A stretch of 64,000 nucleotides of DNA from Isochrysis galbana (Eukaryota; Haptophyta; Isochrysidales; Isochrysidaceae): assembly GCA_018136815.1 (NCBI GenBank), contig CM030944.1, positions 496,456 to 560,455 on the forward strand, in the 5' to 3' direction. Positions 11,701 through 20,432 of this stretch are shown piece by piece. A program made the position numbers and the translations under genes. Position 1 is the stretch's first letter. The number at the start of each line of letters is the position of its first letter. The notes beneath the pieces are model-generated. The model made no database searches, was not told the origin of the DNA, and was given only the letters and a program-made list of their open reading frames with translations.

Positions 11701-12289
11701 GCGCGAGAAAGGCGGCACGCGCCCTTGCCGCGTGGCCCTCAGCTGCCTTGAGCTGCTCGTTGCGCGCCTGCCGAATCTTCTCCTCTGCGGAATGTACACG
11801 CGGCTTGGGCTTTGCCACGTCCTCTTTCTTGGCGGACATGTATTTCATCCGCTCGCGCGCTTTGAATCCCTTAGGCTCCTCGCCAAGTTCGCGGTCCCAG
11901 ACCGAACCCTCGCCTTCTTCCATGTCGTACATATTCTGTCGCTTGATCGCGTAGCCGCCGACCATCGCGACAGTTGGCTTGATCAGCCGCTGGCCACGCC
12001 CCAGCTGCTCCTCTCCACCAGCCTGGTCCAACTGATCTTCGTTCTTGGACGGAAGCGTACGCGAATTGAGCAGAGTCTCTCGCCTTTGTGCCGTCGGACC
12101 GCTCGTCGCCTTGATGTACTTTGGGTGGACAGCCATCTCGACGTCGCCGTCCTCGTAGAGCACCTTGCAAGAGCCGTCTTCATTAACTTGCTCGATGATG
12201 CCATGGAACCAGCGCGTGCCAGCAGGGCCGTGTTCGGAGGCGCCGAAGCGGGCGGAGACGTGCTGACCAGCGGCGAGCTCGACTGACAT
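8751..12289 (-). CDS. SNF2-family chromatin-remodelling ATPase with Tudor-like and PHD-like regions (3 exons)
   Basis: A nuclear DNA translocase that uses ATP to move nucleosomes. Exons on the minus strand: 12289-11642, 11542-11303 and 11186-8751, with 99- and 116-bp introns in phase 0 and about 1,107 residues. Residues 5-60 resemble a Tudor/SH3-like fold (GTRWFHGIIEQVNEDGSCKV, LYEDGDVEM). Helicase motifs: I DEMGLGKT (about 262), II DEGH (about 396, where DEAH is usual), III LLLTGTPLQNN, V STRAGGLGIN and VI QAMARVHRIGQTKK. The block VPGPHLVVAPLS just before exon 3 is closest to ISWI proteins as far as memory allows. Residues 918-1012 hold a Cys/His-rich region (CDLCPATFHLDC, CPHHSCLTCGRK, CAVCPRAFCEDH) like a PHD or extended PHD finger. 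HAND-SANT-SLIDE was not seen, so the subfamily is left open. The C-terminus may continue into the block at 7,885-8,720. Confidence 0.9.
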
Positions 12290-12299
12290 GTAGGAGAGG

Positions 12300-12560
12300 A
12301 AGAGGAGAGAGCGTAGGTAGGGAGGGATGCGGAGGGGAGGGGGCGGGTGGGGGGGAGGAAGGAAAAGAGCGGGAGAAGGACGCGCGCGGGCGGCGGGGGG
12401 GGGGGGGATCGCCGGTCGTTATAACTTCTATGTATGTGGCCAGTGTGGCAGGAGGGAACGCGCGGGAAGAGCGAGAGCGGCGGGGAGGGAGAGAGAGGGT
12501 GGGGGGGGGGTACAAGCGAGTGGTAAAAATAGTACGCGCGTTCCCTTTTTTTGGGGGGGG
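12300..12560 (-). promoter_or_regulatory. Pyrimidine-rich upstream tract of the SNF2 gene
   Basis: The plus strand is a series of G and GA runs beginning about 10 bp outside the ATG, so the coding strand is C/T-rich. The position matches that of the tracts upstream of several other genes here. The function is inferred. Confidence 0.35.
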
Positions 12561-13050
12561 TGAGTTCGTAGTTGACCGGTGTTCATTGTCGCGCGCCTTG
12601 AGTTGGGTGTGTTCGCGGCACAGCCGCGAGGTGTTGGTGTTGAGCGCCGCGTGTACGCGGCGCGAGGAATATTGTCAATGTTCTTCACAGTGTTCACTTT
12701 GGGGGTCAAGGGAGTAGTAGTAGTAGGTAGTTGACTATGTGTTCAAACGGTCAAAAAGTTTGAGTTGCGTTCGCGTTCGACTATTTCTTGTACCACCTAC
12801 TTGTAAGGGGGTGGAAGAGCACGCGAGCGAGCAAGGAGAGCGAGCGAGAGCGAGGCTCTTTGTATGGTGCACCCGCCGTGCGTGTGCGTAAACGGTTAGA
12901 AAGTTCTGTCCTCAAACCTCAAACTAAGGACGGTGTCCTTGAAAATCCATGAAATCTAAGGACTCTGGCCTTCAATGCCTTTGATGTGGCTAAGAGTGAG
13001 CTTTTGGGACATCCCACCCCCTGAAGCAAATCATCTTCACCTCCTATTCA
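12561..13050. other. Intergenic
   Basis: No gene seen. The stretch holds a short GTA-repeat at about 12,715 and a GAGC-rich patch at 12,820-12,860. The right part may already belong to the hAT element that follows. Confidence 0.35.
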
Positions 13051-13109
13051 ACCTAAGCTCTCCCCATGACCAACTCTGCAGAGCTTGTCTTCGTTGACTT
13101 TTGCTGCCA

Positions 13110-13215
13110 CATAGGCCCAGGTAGAAATATGCAGCATATGCAATTGCATATTTGGGTAGATTTGTCAGATCTGCATATGTCGACACACGTTTGCATATTT
13201 TTGCATATTTGGGTA
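13110..13215 (+). repeat. Subterminal TTTGCATATTTGGG repeats left of the hAT gene
   Basis: Three or more copies of GCATATTT or GCATATG lie within 100 bp, including TTGCATATTTGGGTAG twice. TTGCATATTTGGCTGA occurs on the other side of the gene at about 14,600. Subterminal repeats that bind transposase are a known feature of hAT elements; membership here is inferred from position on both sides. Confidence 0.45.
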
Positions 13216-13470
13216 GAAGTGGAGCGGGAGAGAGGGGAGCCCTCCCCCCTTGGTATTGGGAGAGAGGGGAGCCCCCCCCCCTTGGTATTTAACATCACCC
13301 CCCGTTGCCGGGCGTCTCGTGCCTCATGGGTGAGTGGCCCCTCTCCCTCTCCCCTCTCCCCCCTCTCTGCCTGCCCCGAAGCGCCTCCCCCCCGCCCCCC
13401 CACGCGCTGAAATGTCTCGTCTCACCCCTCAGATCGCTCGCGCCGCGCTCGCGCCGCACTGCGTTGCGGG

Positions 13471-14406
13471 ATGGGCATCCACATTGATGTGGACCATCTT
13501 GCACGCGCACGCGAGCGTGCATGTCCGGCGTCATCGGTGCAGGAGCGTGCAAGGGGTGGCGAGGACGAGCGCGAGCGCGGCGACAGCGATAGCAATGAGA
13601 GCAGCGACCTCGACGAGGGCGAAGAACGTCCCGTCATGGTGCAAGTGGGTGCGAAGGTGGTGCACGCAGAGCTGGGCGAGGGCACCATCATCACTCTGGG
13701 CCATGGCACGCTACATGGTCCAGAGAAGGTGCAGATGGAGTACCTCCTGAATGAGGAGAGGGGGAGGAAGAGGAAGAAAACATGGGTGTGCATTTCTGCG
13801 TTGAGCGAGCAGGTAAGTGCCGGCCTCACCCCAATGCAATCCCCGCGTAGTATACGGAGCCACGTGAGCGCTCACTAACCATTCTTTGTGCGTGCGCAGG
13901 TGCACGAGGAGTCTGTGAGGGCAGAGGGGGAAGAGTCCATGGAGGAGGTGGAAGCACAAGCGTCGGTAGAACGAGAGCCACCTCTTCCGGCTGCACACGA
14001 GCGCGCGCGTAAACTCAGGAAGAACCCCCCCCCGCAAGGTGTGCGCTCAGTGCAACGATCCGGGGAGCGAAAGCGCAGAGTGAAAAGGGTAGGTGCGGCG
14101 CAAAGGCTCAGGGAGAATCCAAACGAATGCCTGGAGCGTTGCGCCATAGACCAGTCTGATGTCAAGATGTTCTCGAATGCCGTTCTCGATTGGTGGGCAA
14201 CTCATCATAGCTGCTTTCCAACATGGGCTCTAGCAGCTAGGATTGCCCTTTGTCTTAGTCCTAATTCCGCGGCATGTGAGCGTGTGTTTTCATTGCTAGC
14301 ACACATGTTTCCATCTGTGAGGGACAGCTCCCTTGGGGACCAAGTGTGCGCCTCTTTGATGTTGCGCTTCAATCGCAATCAGCGCCAGCGGGAGCGTGGA
14401 GCGTGA
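13471..14406 (+). CDS. hAT-type transposase-derived protein, short (2 exons)
   Basis: Exons 13471-13812 and 13900-14406 (GTAAGT donor, CGTGCGCAG acceptor, phase 0) give 282 residues. The N-terminal part has an acidic Ser stretch and a Tudor/SH3-like patch (KVVHAELGEGTIITLGHG). The C-terminal 90 residues are a clear hAT dimerisation domain: VLDWWATHHSCFPTWALAAR, then SPNSAACERVFSLLAHMF and SSLGDQVCASLMLRFN. The DDE catalytic core and the BED zinc finger of a full transposase are absent. This is therefore a non-autonomous or internally deleted hAT gene, or a domesticated derivative. Pyrimidine-rich sequence precedes the start. Upstream exons cannot be excluded. Confidence 0.7.
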
Positions 14407-14579
14407 GAGCGTGTGTAGCAAAGCGTGAGTGTGCTCATGTGTTAGCTTTGTGAGCATGTGAGCATGTGTGTGTGCGTGTGCTATCTACCTCTACCTACCT
14501 CAATAATGCTCTCTCTCTGTCTCTCCACTCCCATACTATTGATTGATTGGCAATTCGCACGTGTCTCGTGCCTACACAT

Positions 14580-15015
14580 ATAAAATATGTACTGCATATT
14601 TTTTGCATATTTGGCTGACACTGATATCATGGCTGATATAAGCTGATGGACCTCATTAGCTGATATCACCTCAAAGGCCCTGAGCGAGCAGAATATCAAC
14701 TGATATTAGTGGCTTGTCTATTTGCTGCAGAGCTAAATACGACAAAACGGCCTCAGCAGAGCTATATGTGAACGTCAGGTGGCTCAGGTGACAGCGCGTG
14801 AGCGAGGCGCAGTGCGGAGAGAACCAGTCCGACTCCCATCCAACCTCAGTAAACCTCAACTTTTTTGCACTTTTTTTTGGATGTAGAAAGTAAAGGGGAC
14901 TGGGTGTTTTGTTTTCTCCCCGCTCCAAGCTGCTGACAACTGATAACTGATATCAGTTATGAGCTCGAGATGAGCTGATACTGATGTAAAAAACTGATAT
15001 TAGTACTGATGCACC
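14580..15015. repeat. Right flank of the hAT element with GATATC repeats
   Basis: The stretch contains many copies of GATAT, GCTGATAT and one perfect palindrome CTGATATCAG (14,947-14,956). The same palindrome is clustered around the hAT fragments at 42.4-44.35 kb. This AT-richer segment probably forms the right subterminal region of the hAT element. The precise end was not found. Confidence 0.45.
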
Positions 15016-15538
15016 ATCACTGGAAGGGGGTGGGCGTGAGCGAGAGCTCCGCTCACCGGAAAATCGGTAAGTCTCGCGCCTGTTTACAGGATAAGACGAG
15101 ACAGAGTCGGCCGCCCACTCGGAGACACAGGAGGAAGGGGGGGAAAGATCACCGGGGGGGGGGGGCGCCAGAAGCGCTAATCGCTAATCTCTCTCGCCGA
15201 GGCGAGTGGCCGCGGCGAGCCACGGCCCTTCCCTCTTGGTTCTGGTGCCCCTGTCTTCTCTAACCTAAACGGGGCGAGAAGACACGTAAACGCCGGAGGG
15301 GAGAGCTGCCACTCCCCCCTCCCCTCCCTCGCTTCCTCCTCGCTTCCCTGCGGCTCTGGCCCATGGCCCATGGCGCGCGCCTGCGGCCCCTCTTCAGGTC
15401 CCGATATTTTTTTACGCGGCGAGAACATTAAACACTGCATTATTTAACAGGCTTAGTGGCAAGGTCACACAGGTCCTTATATAAGCAACAAAAGATCTGA
15501 CTTGCCTACTTTACAGGGAGTGCTCACCGGCACGCATG
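15016..15538. other. Intergenic, 3' flank of the Kdo gene
   Basis: No gene was recognised. There is a G-run at 15,154-15,166 and GC-rich sequence up to 15,420, then an AT-richer stretch at 15,400-15,500. Confidence 0.35.
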
Positions 15539-16932
15539 CTAGAAGATGCCTTGATGCAACTGCTCGAATCGGCTCCCCATGCTGTCGCCTATGACCCTGC
15601 TCAAGTGCTGCCTCGCCGCAATAAGGTCGTCCTCCGTGTCCACGCCTCTGGAGGAATGGCTGACCTGGCCGACTACAATCTTGAAGCCAGCCTGCAATGC
15701 ACGCATTTGTTCAAGCAACTCTAGTTCCTCAAGATTCGACCGACGGAGCGACACGAAGCGTGAGAGCGCCTCACGTCGGTAGCCATAGACACCCACGTGT
15801 AGACGACTTGCAAAAGCGTCCGCCGCGGGCAGCCACCCCTCCACTTCGGACTCAGCCTGCAGGCGGGGTGCATCGGGTGGCGATCGCAGGGAAACTGCCG
15901 AAGACTTTTGCGAGGTGAGCAAACGGGTGAGTGCGCTACGTTCCACTCCTATTGGTGCACGAGAAAAATATAAGGCTAAACTCGCCGGCGTATTGGTTGG
16001 TGGGGATACCACCGAGCTGCCTTTAATCGGAGAACCCTCCCGCTGATGGCGCATCGCCTCTCGTAGAGTCAACTGACACTCCGCTCCATTGAAGGATTGA
16101 TTTGATGCGTCCGCAGGTTTCAACTCTCCAGGCAATGCATCCCGACACACGACTTTGACCTTTGTAGGGTCTAGCAGCTCCGAGGCGCGTAGGGGTGCAC
16201 TGAGTGTCGACATGTCGGCCAACGGATGCTCCGACAATAATCGAGCGGTGTAGTCAATCGCTGCCGGATCTACAAACGGTTCGTCACCTGTGGATGCGAA
16301 GGAAGCTCAGGGTGAGAGATGGTGCTGCATACCTCACTTTTAAATTCCGGCCCTCTTCCGCAACTGTCACGTGTCCCTGCGCTCGTCAGCCTGTGTAAGA
16401 GACTCTAAGGGAGGATCCCATCCTCCACGCCGCGCCACATATGCTCATTTTCATCCACTTATTTGTCGCGCTGCCTCGATCTCCTCCCTATTCACCATTG
16501 AAGAGCAGAGGCTGTCGTGCCGTTGCCGCGGCCGACCGTTCAACTCACTCTATGGAATGTCACACCTTGGACATTGACCACCACGGGCGCATGACTCCCG
16601 ATGCTCCGCAGCGCCGCCTCCACCCGGTCGGTCCCGGAAGGTAGCGAGGAGGCTGTCATCACTGCTCGGCCACCTGCCGCTTCCGCCGCGGCGGCAATCC
16701 CCTCGTGGTCAGTCGCAACGAAGACTGCGTGGATGGAAGGCGCGCGCAGCGCTGCATCGACGACGTGCGCTATTAGCGGACGGCCCCCCAGCTGAAGTAA
16801 CGGCTTGCCGCATAGACGCGTCGAGCCGAATCGAGCGGGGATCACCGCAATCGCGCCCGACGCCGACGCCATCTGGACGGGGCCTGCTCCTGATTGGGGT
16901 CTTTCCGTAGAATATACTGCGTAACCAGACAA
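15539..16932 (-). CDS. kdsB: CMP-Kdo synthetase (3-deoxy-manno-octulosonate cytidylyltransferase), 2 exons
   Basis: The enzyme activates Kdo with CTP to CMP-Kdo, the donor for Kdo-containing glycans (lipopolysaccharide in bacteria, cell-wall or scale polysaccharides in plants and algae). Exons on the minus strand: 16932-16566 and 16287-15539 with a phase-1 intron, giving 371 residues. Signatures: the CTP-binding start AIAVIPARFGSTRLCGKPLL, then VFVATDHEGIAAAAEAAGG, LPSGTDRVEAAL, VVNVQGDEPF (spanning the intron), ALYFSRAPI, HVGVYGYRREALSRFV, NLEELELLEQMRAL and GVDTEDDL. Two insertions relative to bacterial enzymes lie before ALYFSRAP (about 50 residues) and before HVGVYGYR. Met at the second position (MASASG) could be the true start. 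No clear targeting peptide was seen. Confidence 0.93.
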
Positions 16933-17119
16933 TTCCTAGCACATTAGTTCTCCCCCTTGGTATTTTGGCCCCTTAACCCTTAACCCTCGCGTATGCCTAG
17001 TCCTCCTGGAGGACGATGATCGCGTCTAAAGTACATATGGCTATATTTAGAGCCCATAGGGGTCTTGGGAGGGCCATAGGGGTCCTCCAGGGGTGATATG
17101 AGACATGAGACCCCCTACC

Positions 17120-17132
17120 GGCTCTGATACCA
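17120..17132 (-). other. Putative retrotransposon primer-binding site (initiator tRNA-Met type)
   Basis: The minus strand reads TGGTATCAGAGCC, the standard primer-binding sequence complementary to the 3' end of initiator tRNA-Met used by many LTR retrotransposons. It would place an LTR at higher coordinates, ending near 17,135. The LTR itself could not be delimited and no matching polyprotein is next to it. Confidence 0.45.
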
Positions 17133-17394
17133 GTACGTACCTGTAATAAATTCGTCAATAGTGCTTGGTTTTAGAAGCCCGGGAGCCGGGAGAACGTTGC
17201 CACGAAAGCGCTGGCGGGAGCGTTTCTCGCACTAAGCCCCCCGCCCCCGCCCACCCCCCACCGGCTACCACCCGCCCCACCCCCCACCACACCCCCCATC
17301 CACTGCCACTGCCCATGATCCATGATGCCATCCATGACGGACGACGGACAGGGCTTCCCGTGACACACAGACAACCCCCCCCCTCCCCCCACCT

Positions 17395-17503
17395 CAATCC
17401 CTGTGGATGGAGCGCGACCTCACTCCGTCCGAGCTGAAGGTGGAGAAGATGGGCAAGGCGCGTGGGAAGAGTGTCGTGAAGACGGTCACCATGTACCAGC
17501 CGC
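17395..17503 (+). pseudogene. Gene 3' end split by an insertion, left part
   Basis: The frame from 17,407 reads MERDLTPSELKVEKMG and then ARGKSVVKTVTMYQP, with coding-like codon use. It runs into the repeat that starts at 17,504. The sequence resumes in frame at 18,455 and stops at 18,463-18,465 (PNH, stop). The 16 bases at the junction are repeated on both sides, so this looks like one exon end interrupted by an insertion. The product is not recognised and the upstream exon was not found. Confidence 0.45.
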
Positions 17504-18438
17504 AACTACTTTTATAAGTGGGGGTCAATGGGGGCCTCGCGCCCCCCTCTCTCCATCGCGGACACCCCCCGGGGTGGGCCCGTACATTCAACCCCAGCCC
17601 CTGCCCTCTGGCAGGGGCAGGGCACTCATCAATTCAGCCCAGACCCCTAGTGGGCGCGGGTCGCGAGCCGCACTCCCAGGCCCGCATGGGCCTGCTCTCG
17701 TACTGACTCCCCCCCCCATCCCTGGTCGCCAGGCAGACAGGGGCCTCAGGGCTGCACCCAAGGCCAGCGAGGCGAGCGAGGGAGAGGCCGGGGGGGCCAG
17801 GGGCTGAGCCCCAGCCTCCACTGCCCCCTGAGCTGCCCCTGCTGGTCCTCTGGGCGCCCCTGAAGGACCTCTGAGAGCAGGCCATGGCGCGCCGCATGGC
17901 GACGCGCCGCAGGGACCGGGGCGGAAGAGAATGGAACGAGGGAGAGGGGGGGATTTGCACCCCCCCCGATGGAGTGTGGTGAGAAACGAGACCCATTTGC
18001 GTTAGCAAATGGGCGGAGGGGGGCGGCTGGCGACAGGAGGAAGATGAGGAGGGAGAGACTCAAGACGCCTACGGGAACCACTGTGGCAGGTATCTCGAGG
18101 CGCAGTCTTTTATTTCTCGAGGACAGCTCGCGGCGAGAGCTGTAAGGGCCGTTCTTCTTTTTTGACGAGAGGCTCCTCCCCCCCCCCCGGTGCTTTTTCC
18201 CGGAGAGTCGGCCGGCGTCGACCGGTCCGCCTCAATGGGTTTTCCCCCATTTTAACTTGTGGGGAGTTAGAATGGGAGCCGGGGGCATGCGAGGGGGGAG
18301 ATGTGGAGGGGTGCATAGTACATAGTAGTATGTATCTGTGACAACAGCACGCGCAAGGTGTATGGGCAGGTGCGCTGAGGGCTGTCGTGTTAGTACCGGG
18401 CTAGTGAGAGTAGTGGTACTAATGCTCAGATAGATTGT
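17504..18438 (+). mobile_element. 935-bp insertion with 16-bp target duplication, includes copy B of the structured repeat
   Basis: ACCATGTACCAGCCGC occurs at 17,488-17,503 and again at 18,439-18,454. Between them lies a unit whose left end is TTTTATAAGTGGGGG plus GC-rich hairpins, shared with 2.2 kb and 63.6 kb. Its right end (18,340-18,438) resembles 37,940-38,060 (GTGCGCT, then GGGCTGTCGTG and AGTACCGG). A 16-bp duplication suits a retroposed element of LINE or SINE type. No coding capacity is evident. Confidence 0.55.
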
Positions 18439-18454
18439 ACCATGTACCAGCCGC

Positions 18455-18465
18455 CGAACCACTAG
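18455..18465 (+). pseudogene. Gene 3' end split by an insertion, right part with stop codon
   Basis: CGAACCACTAG continues the frame of the left part after the second copy of the 16-bp duplication and ends in TAG. If the insertion is removed, the frame closes four codons after MYQP. Confidence 0.4.
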
Positions 18466-18510
18466 CCCAAGCTCTTCGACCGCAACATCACAATTATTGA
18501 AGGCCCAAGA

Positions 18511-18660
18511 CAAGAGGGTGCAACCTCAAGTTTGGTTGTTTTTTCGGCAACTACCCCCATATGGACGCTATAAGTTCTACTTGCAGGAAGAGGGTGCAAC
18601 CTCAGGTTTGGTTGTTTTTTTCGCAAGTGCCCCCCATGTGGACGGTATAAGTTCTACTTT
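18511..18660 (+). repeat. Two tandem copies of a 70-80-bp repeat
   Basis: The units at 18,512 and 18,588 both read GAGGGTGCAACCTCA, then GTTTGGTTGTTTTTT, then CCCCCAT, ATGGACG or GTGGACG, and end TATAAGTTCTACTT. A third, diverged copy lies at 19,685-19,733. A related inverted end (GGTGCAACTCGAGGTTC, TTTTTGTCAC) is at 19,605-19,650, and again at 47,104-47,150. Confidence 0.55.
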
Positions 18661-19604
18661 CCGCGCGCGTGCCCGCGAGGGCCGCCGCGTCGCGCGTGCC
18701 CACCGTTGCCGCTGAGGCGCCGGAGGCCGCTTCCGGCCCCGCTCGCGCCACCCGAGACGCGCCCGCCGGCAGGCGCGGGTCGTCGTGCTCACCGAGCGCC
18801 ACCGCAGCGCGCGGCGCGGGCAGGCCCAGTATGGCGGCCTCGCGCGCCTCCATCCGCCGCACGGCGGCTTCGGCGCGCGCGCTGGCGCGCGGGTCTCCGC
18901 CGGCGTGCGCCATGAAGCGCTCCGTGTGCGGCGCATCTGGCGCCGGGCGCAGCGCTCTGCGGACGTCGGCGCGCGCCCGCCTCGCTGCGCACGATCTCTA
19001 CGTTTGCATTCCACGGCTGCGCCGCGCTGGAGGCGGTGCGGCTGCCACGCGGAGCGCCGGACGTGCGCGGGGCTCGGCCGCGCGTGGCCAGAAAAGAGTT
19101 TCCAGGAGCAACTCCGGTCCGATACTAACCTTATAACATGCATGGGGCGCGCACGAGCACCGCCGACACCGCCGCCTGCACCGCCGGGCGCCGTGCGCGC
19201 CTGCACCGCCGGGCGGCGAGACACCGCGCCGGCGGGCGGCCGGCACGCTCGTCGTCGCGGCCGACGGCGCCTCGGCGCTCGCGTGGACGTCCACGCTCAC
19301 CGCGCAGCTGCCGGCGGGCGGCGTGCTGCTGCTCGCGGAGCCGCGCGACTTTGCGTCCACGCGCGAGGCGGAGCTCGCTGCCGCATCCGCCGTCGTCACG
19401 ACTCGCGCGGCGTTGTGCTCGCGCCGCTACGCCGACCGACTGGGCGTGCTCGCGCGCGCGCTCTTTGGCGAGGAGGCCGGCGAGGCGCTCGACGGCGCCG
19501 GCGCGTTGCACACGCTCGCGCGCGCGCGGCACGCGCGGCTGCGCGCCGGCCGGCCGCCACCCGGCGCCGGGCCGTCGCTCGAGCCGCTCGTTTAAAAGCC
19601 GGGA
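18661..19604. other. Very GC-rich block between inverted repeat ends, captured coding fragments likely
   Basis: Several frames are open on both strands because of the base composition. The most coding-like plus-strand frame, 19,240-19,595, reads GTLVVAADGASALAWTSTL, then PAGGVLLLAEPRDFAS and GVLARALFGEEAGEALDGAG, and ends at a stop codon. A minus-strand frame at 18,602-18,913 also looks coding-like. Neither family is recognised. The position between GGTGCAAC-type ends suggests captured host sequence in a non-autonomous element. Confidence 0.3.
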
Positions 19605-20108
19605 GGGGCGTGACAAAAAAAAAGAACCTCGAGTTGCACCCTCTGACCCCCACCTTATAGTACAAAAGTGCAGGTCTCAGATGGTAAGTGCAACCACAGG
19701 TTTGGTTGTTTTTTCGGCAACGACCGCCTGTGTGAGGAGTGGTTGGGCGACACGCGGGCAGGGGCAGGCAGCAGGCTCACCTCCTGGCATGCTGGCGGTC
19801 CTCGGCGGATAAAGGCACCTCGCTTTTAAGGACGAGTCCTTAAAGTAAGGACAAACTTCGCTAGATGAGAGCGCGAGCACAAAGTGCTTGTTTTGCCTAA
19901 ACCTTGGCTTGTTGGTTACCTCATGTATATCCTCTGTTAATGTTCCCAGGGCACTAAGGCACCATTCCCTCAGCAATACCAAGTTTTGTGACATACATAC
20001 TTCACGGGGCGTCGGTAGGGGTAAGCATCTTTATCCGGATATTTGTCTTGGATATCTCAAGGGGGGGGGGCCAGATGGATATATCTCGGATACTTCCTGG
20101 ATATTTGG
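19605..20108. repeat. Repeat ends and GGATAT-rich spacer
   Basis: The stretch contains the inverted end at 19,605-19,650, a third copy of the GTTTGGTTG repeat at 19,685-19,733, and several GGATAT/GGATAC units at 20,034-20,105. No gene seen. Confidence 0.4.
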
Positions 20109-20432
20109 GGGGGTGCCGGCGTCGCGCTCGCCGTCGCGTCGGTGCCCCGAGGGCGCCACTTCTCGCACCCCCATCACACGCTCGGGATCGTCGCCTTCGC
20201 CCTCGCCCTGCTGCAGCCGCTCAACGCGCTCGTGCGCGGCACGCCCGGCGCCCGCACCACACGCCGCGCCGTGTGGCGGGTCGCGCACAAGGGGACGGGC
20301 TACGCCGTGCTCGGCGTGGGCGTCTACCAGGCCCTCTCGGGGCGCGCCCTCATGCACGCCGTTCTCGTCGCGTACGTGGTGCTCCTGGGCCTCTCCTTCG
20401 GGGTGCTCGCGGGGGGGCTCATGGTAGGGTGA
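20109..20432 (+). pseudogene. Cytochrome b561-like transmembrane fragment
   Basis: The open frame ends at 20,430-20,432 and encodes about 107 residues with three to four hydrophobic segments. The pattern FSHPHHTLGIVAFALALLQ, then RAVWRVAHKGTGYAVLGVGV and HAVLVAYVVLLGLSFGVL fits the C-terminal half of a cytochrome b561 domain. That domain binds haem through conserved His and often follows a DOMON domain. The His residues in HPHH and VAHKG are candidate ligands. No start codon, DOMON part or convincing splice acceptor lies upstream, where repeat sequence begins at once. It is probably a gene fragment or a lone exon. Confidence 0.45.

Noticed and set aside
15539-16932. Bacterial contamination as the source of the Kdo gene.
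   Set aside because: The gene has a phase-1 intron with proper GT-AG ends inside the NVQGDEP motif and shares base composition with its neighbours.
16965-16990. CCCTTAACCCTTAACCC as telomeric repeat.
   Set aside because: Only two units, internal, flanked by unique sequence.
17107-17135. A tRNA gene at the GGCTCTGATACCA sequence.
   Set aside because: Nuclear tRNA genes do not encode the terminal CCA, and no cloverleaf can be formed with the sequence to its left; the minus-strand reading as a primer-binding site fits better.
18577-19812. Several Arg/Ala-rich frames of 150-290 codons on both strands.
   Set aside because: Extreme GC content opens many frames at once; only one piece looks coding and it cannot be completed.
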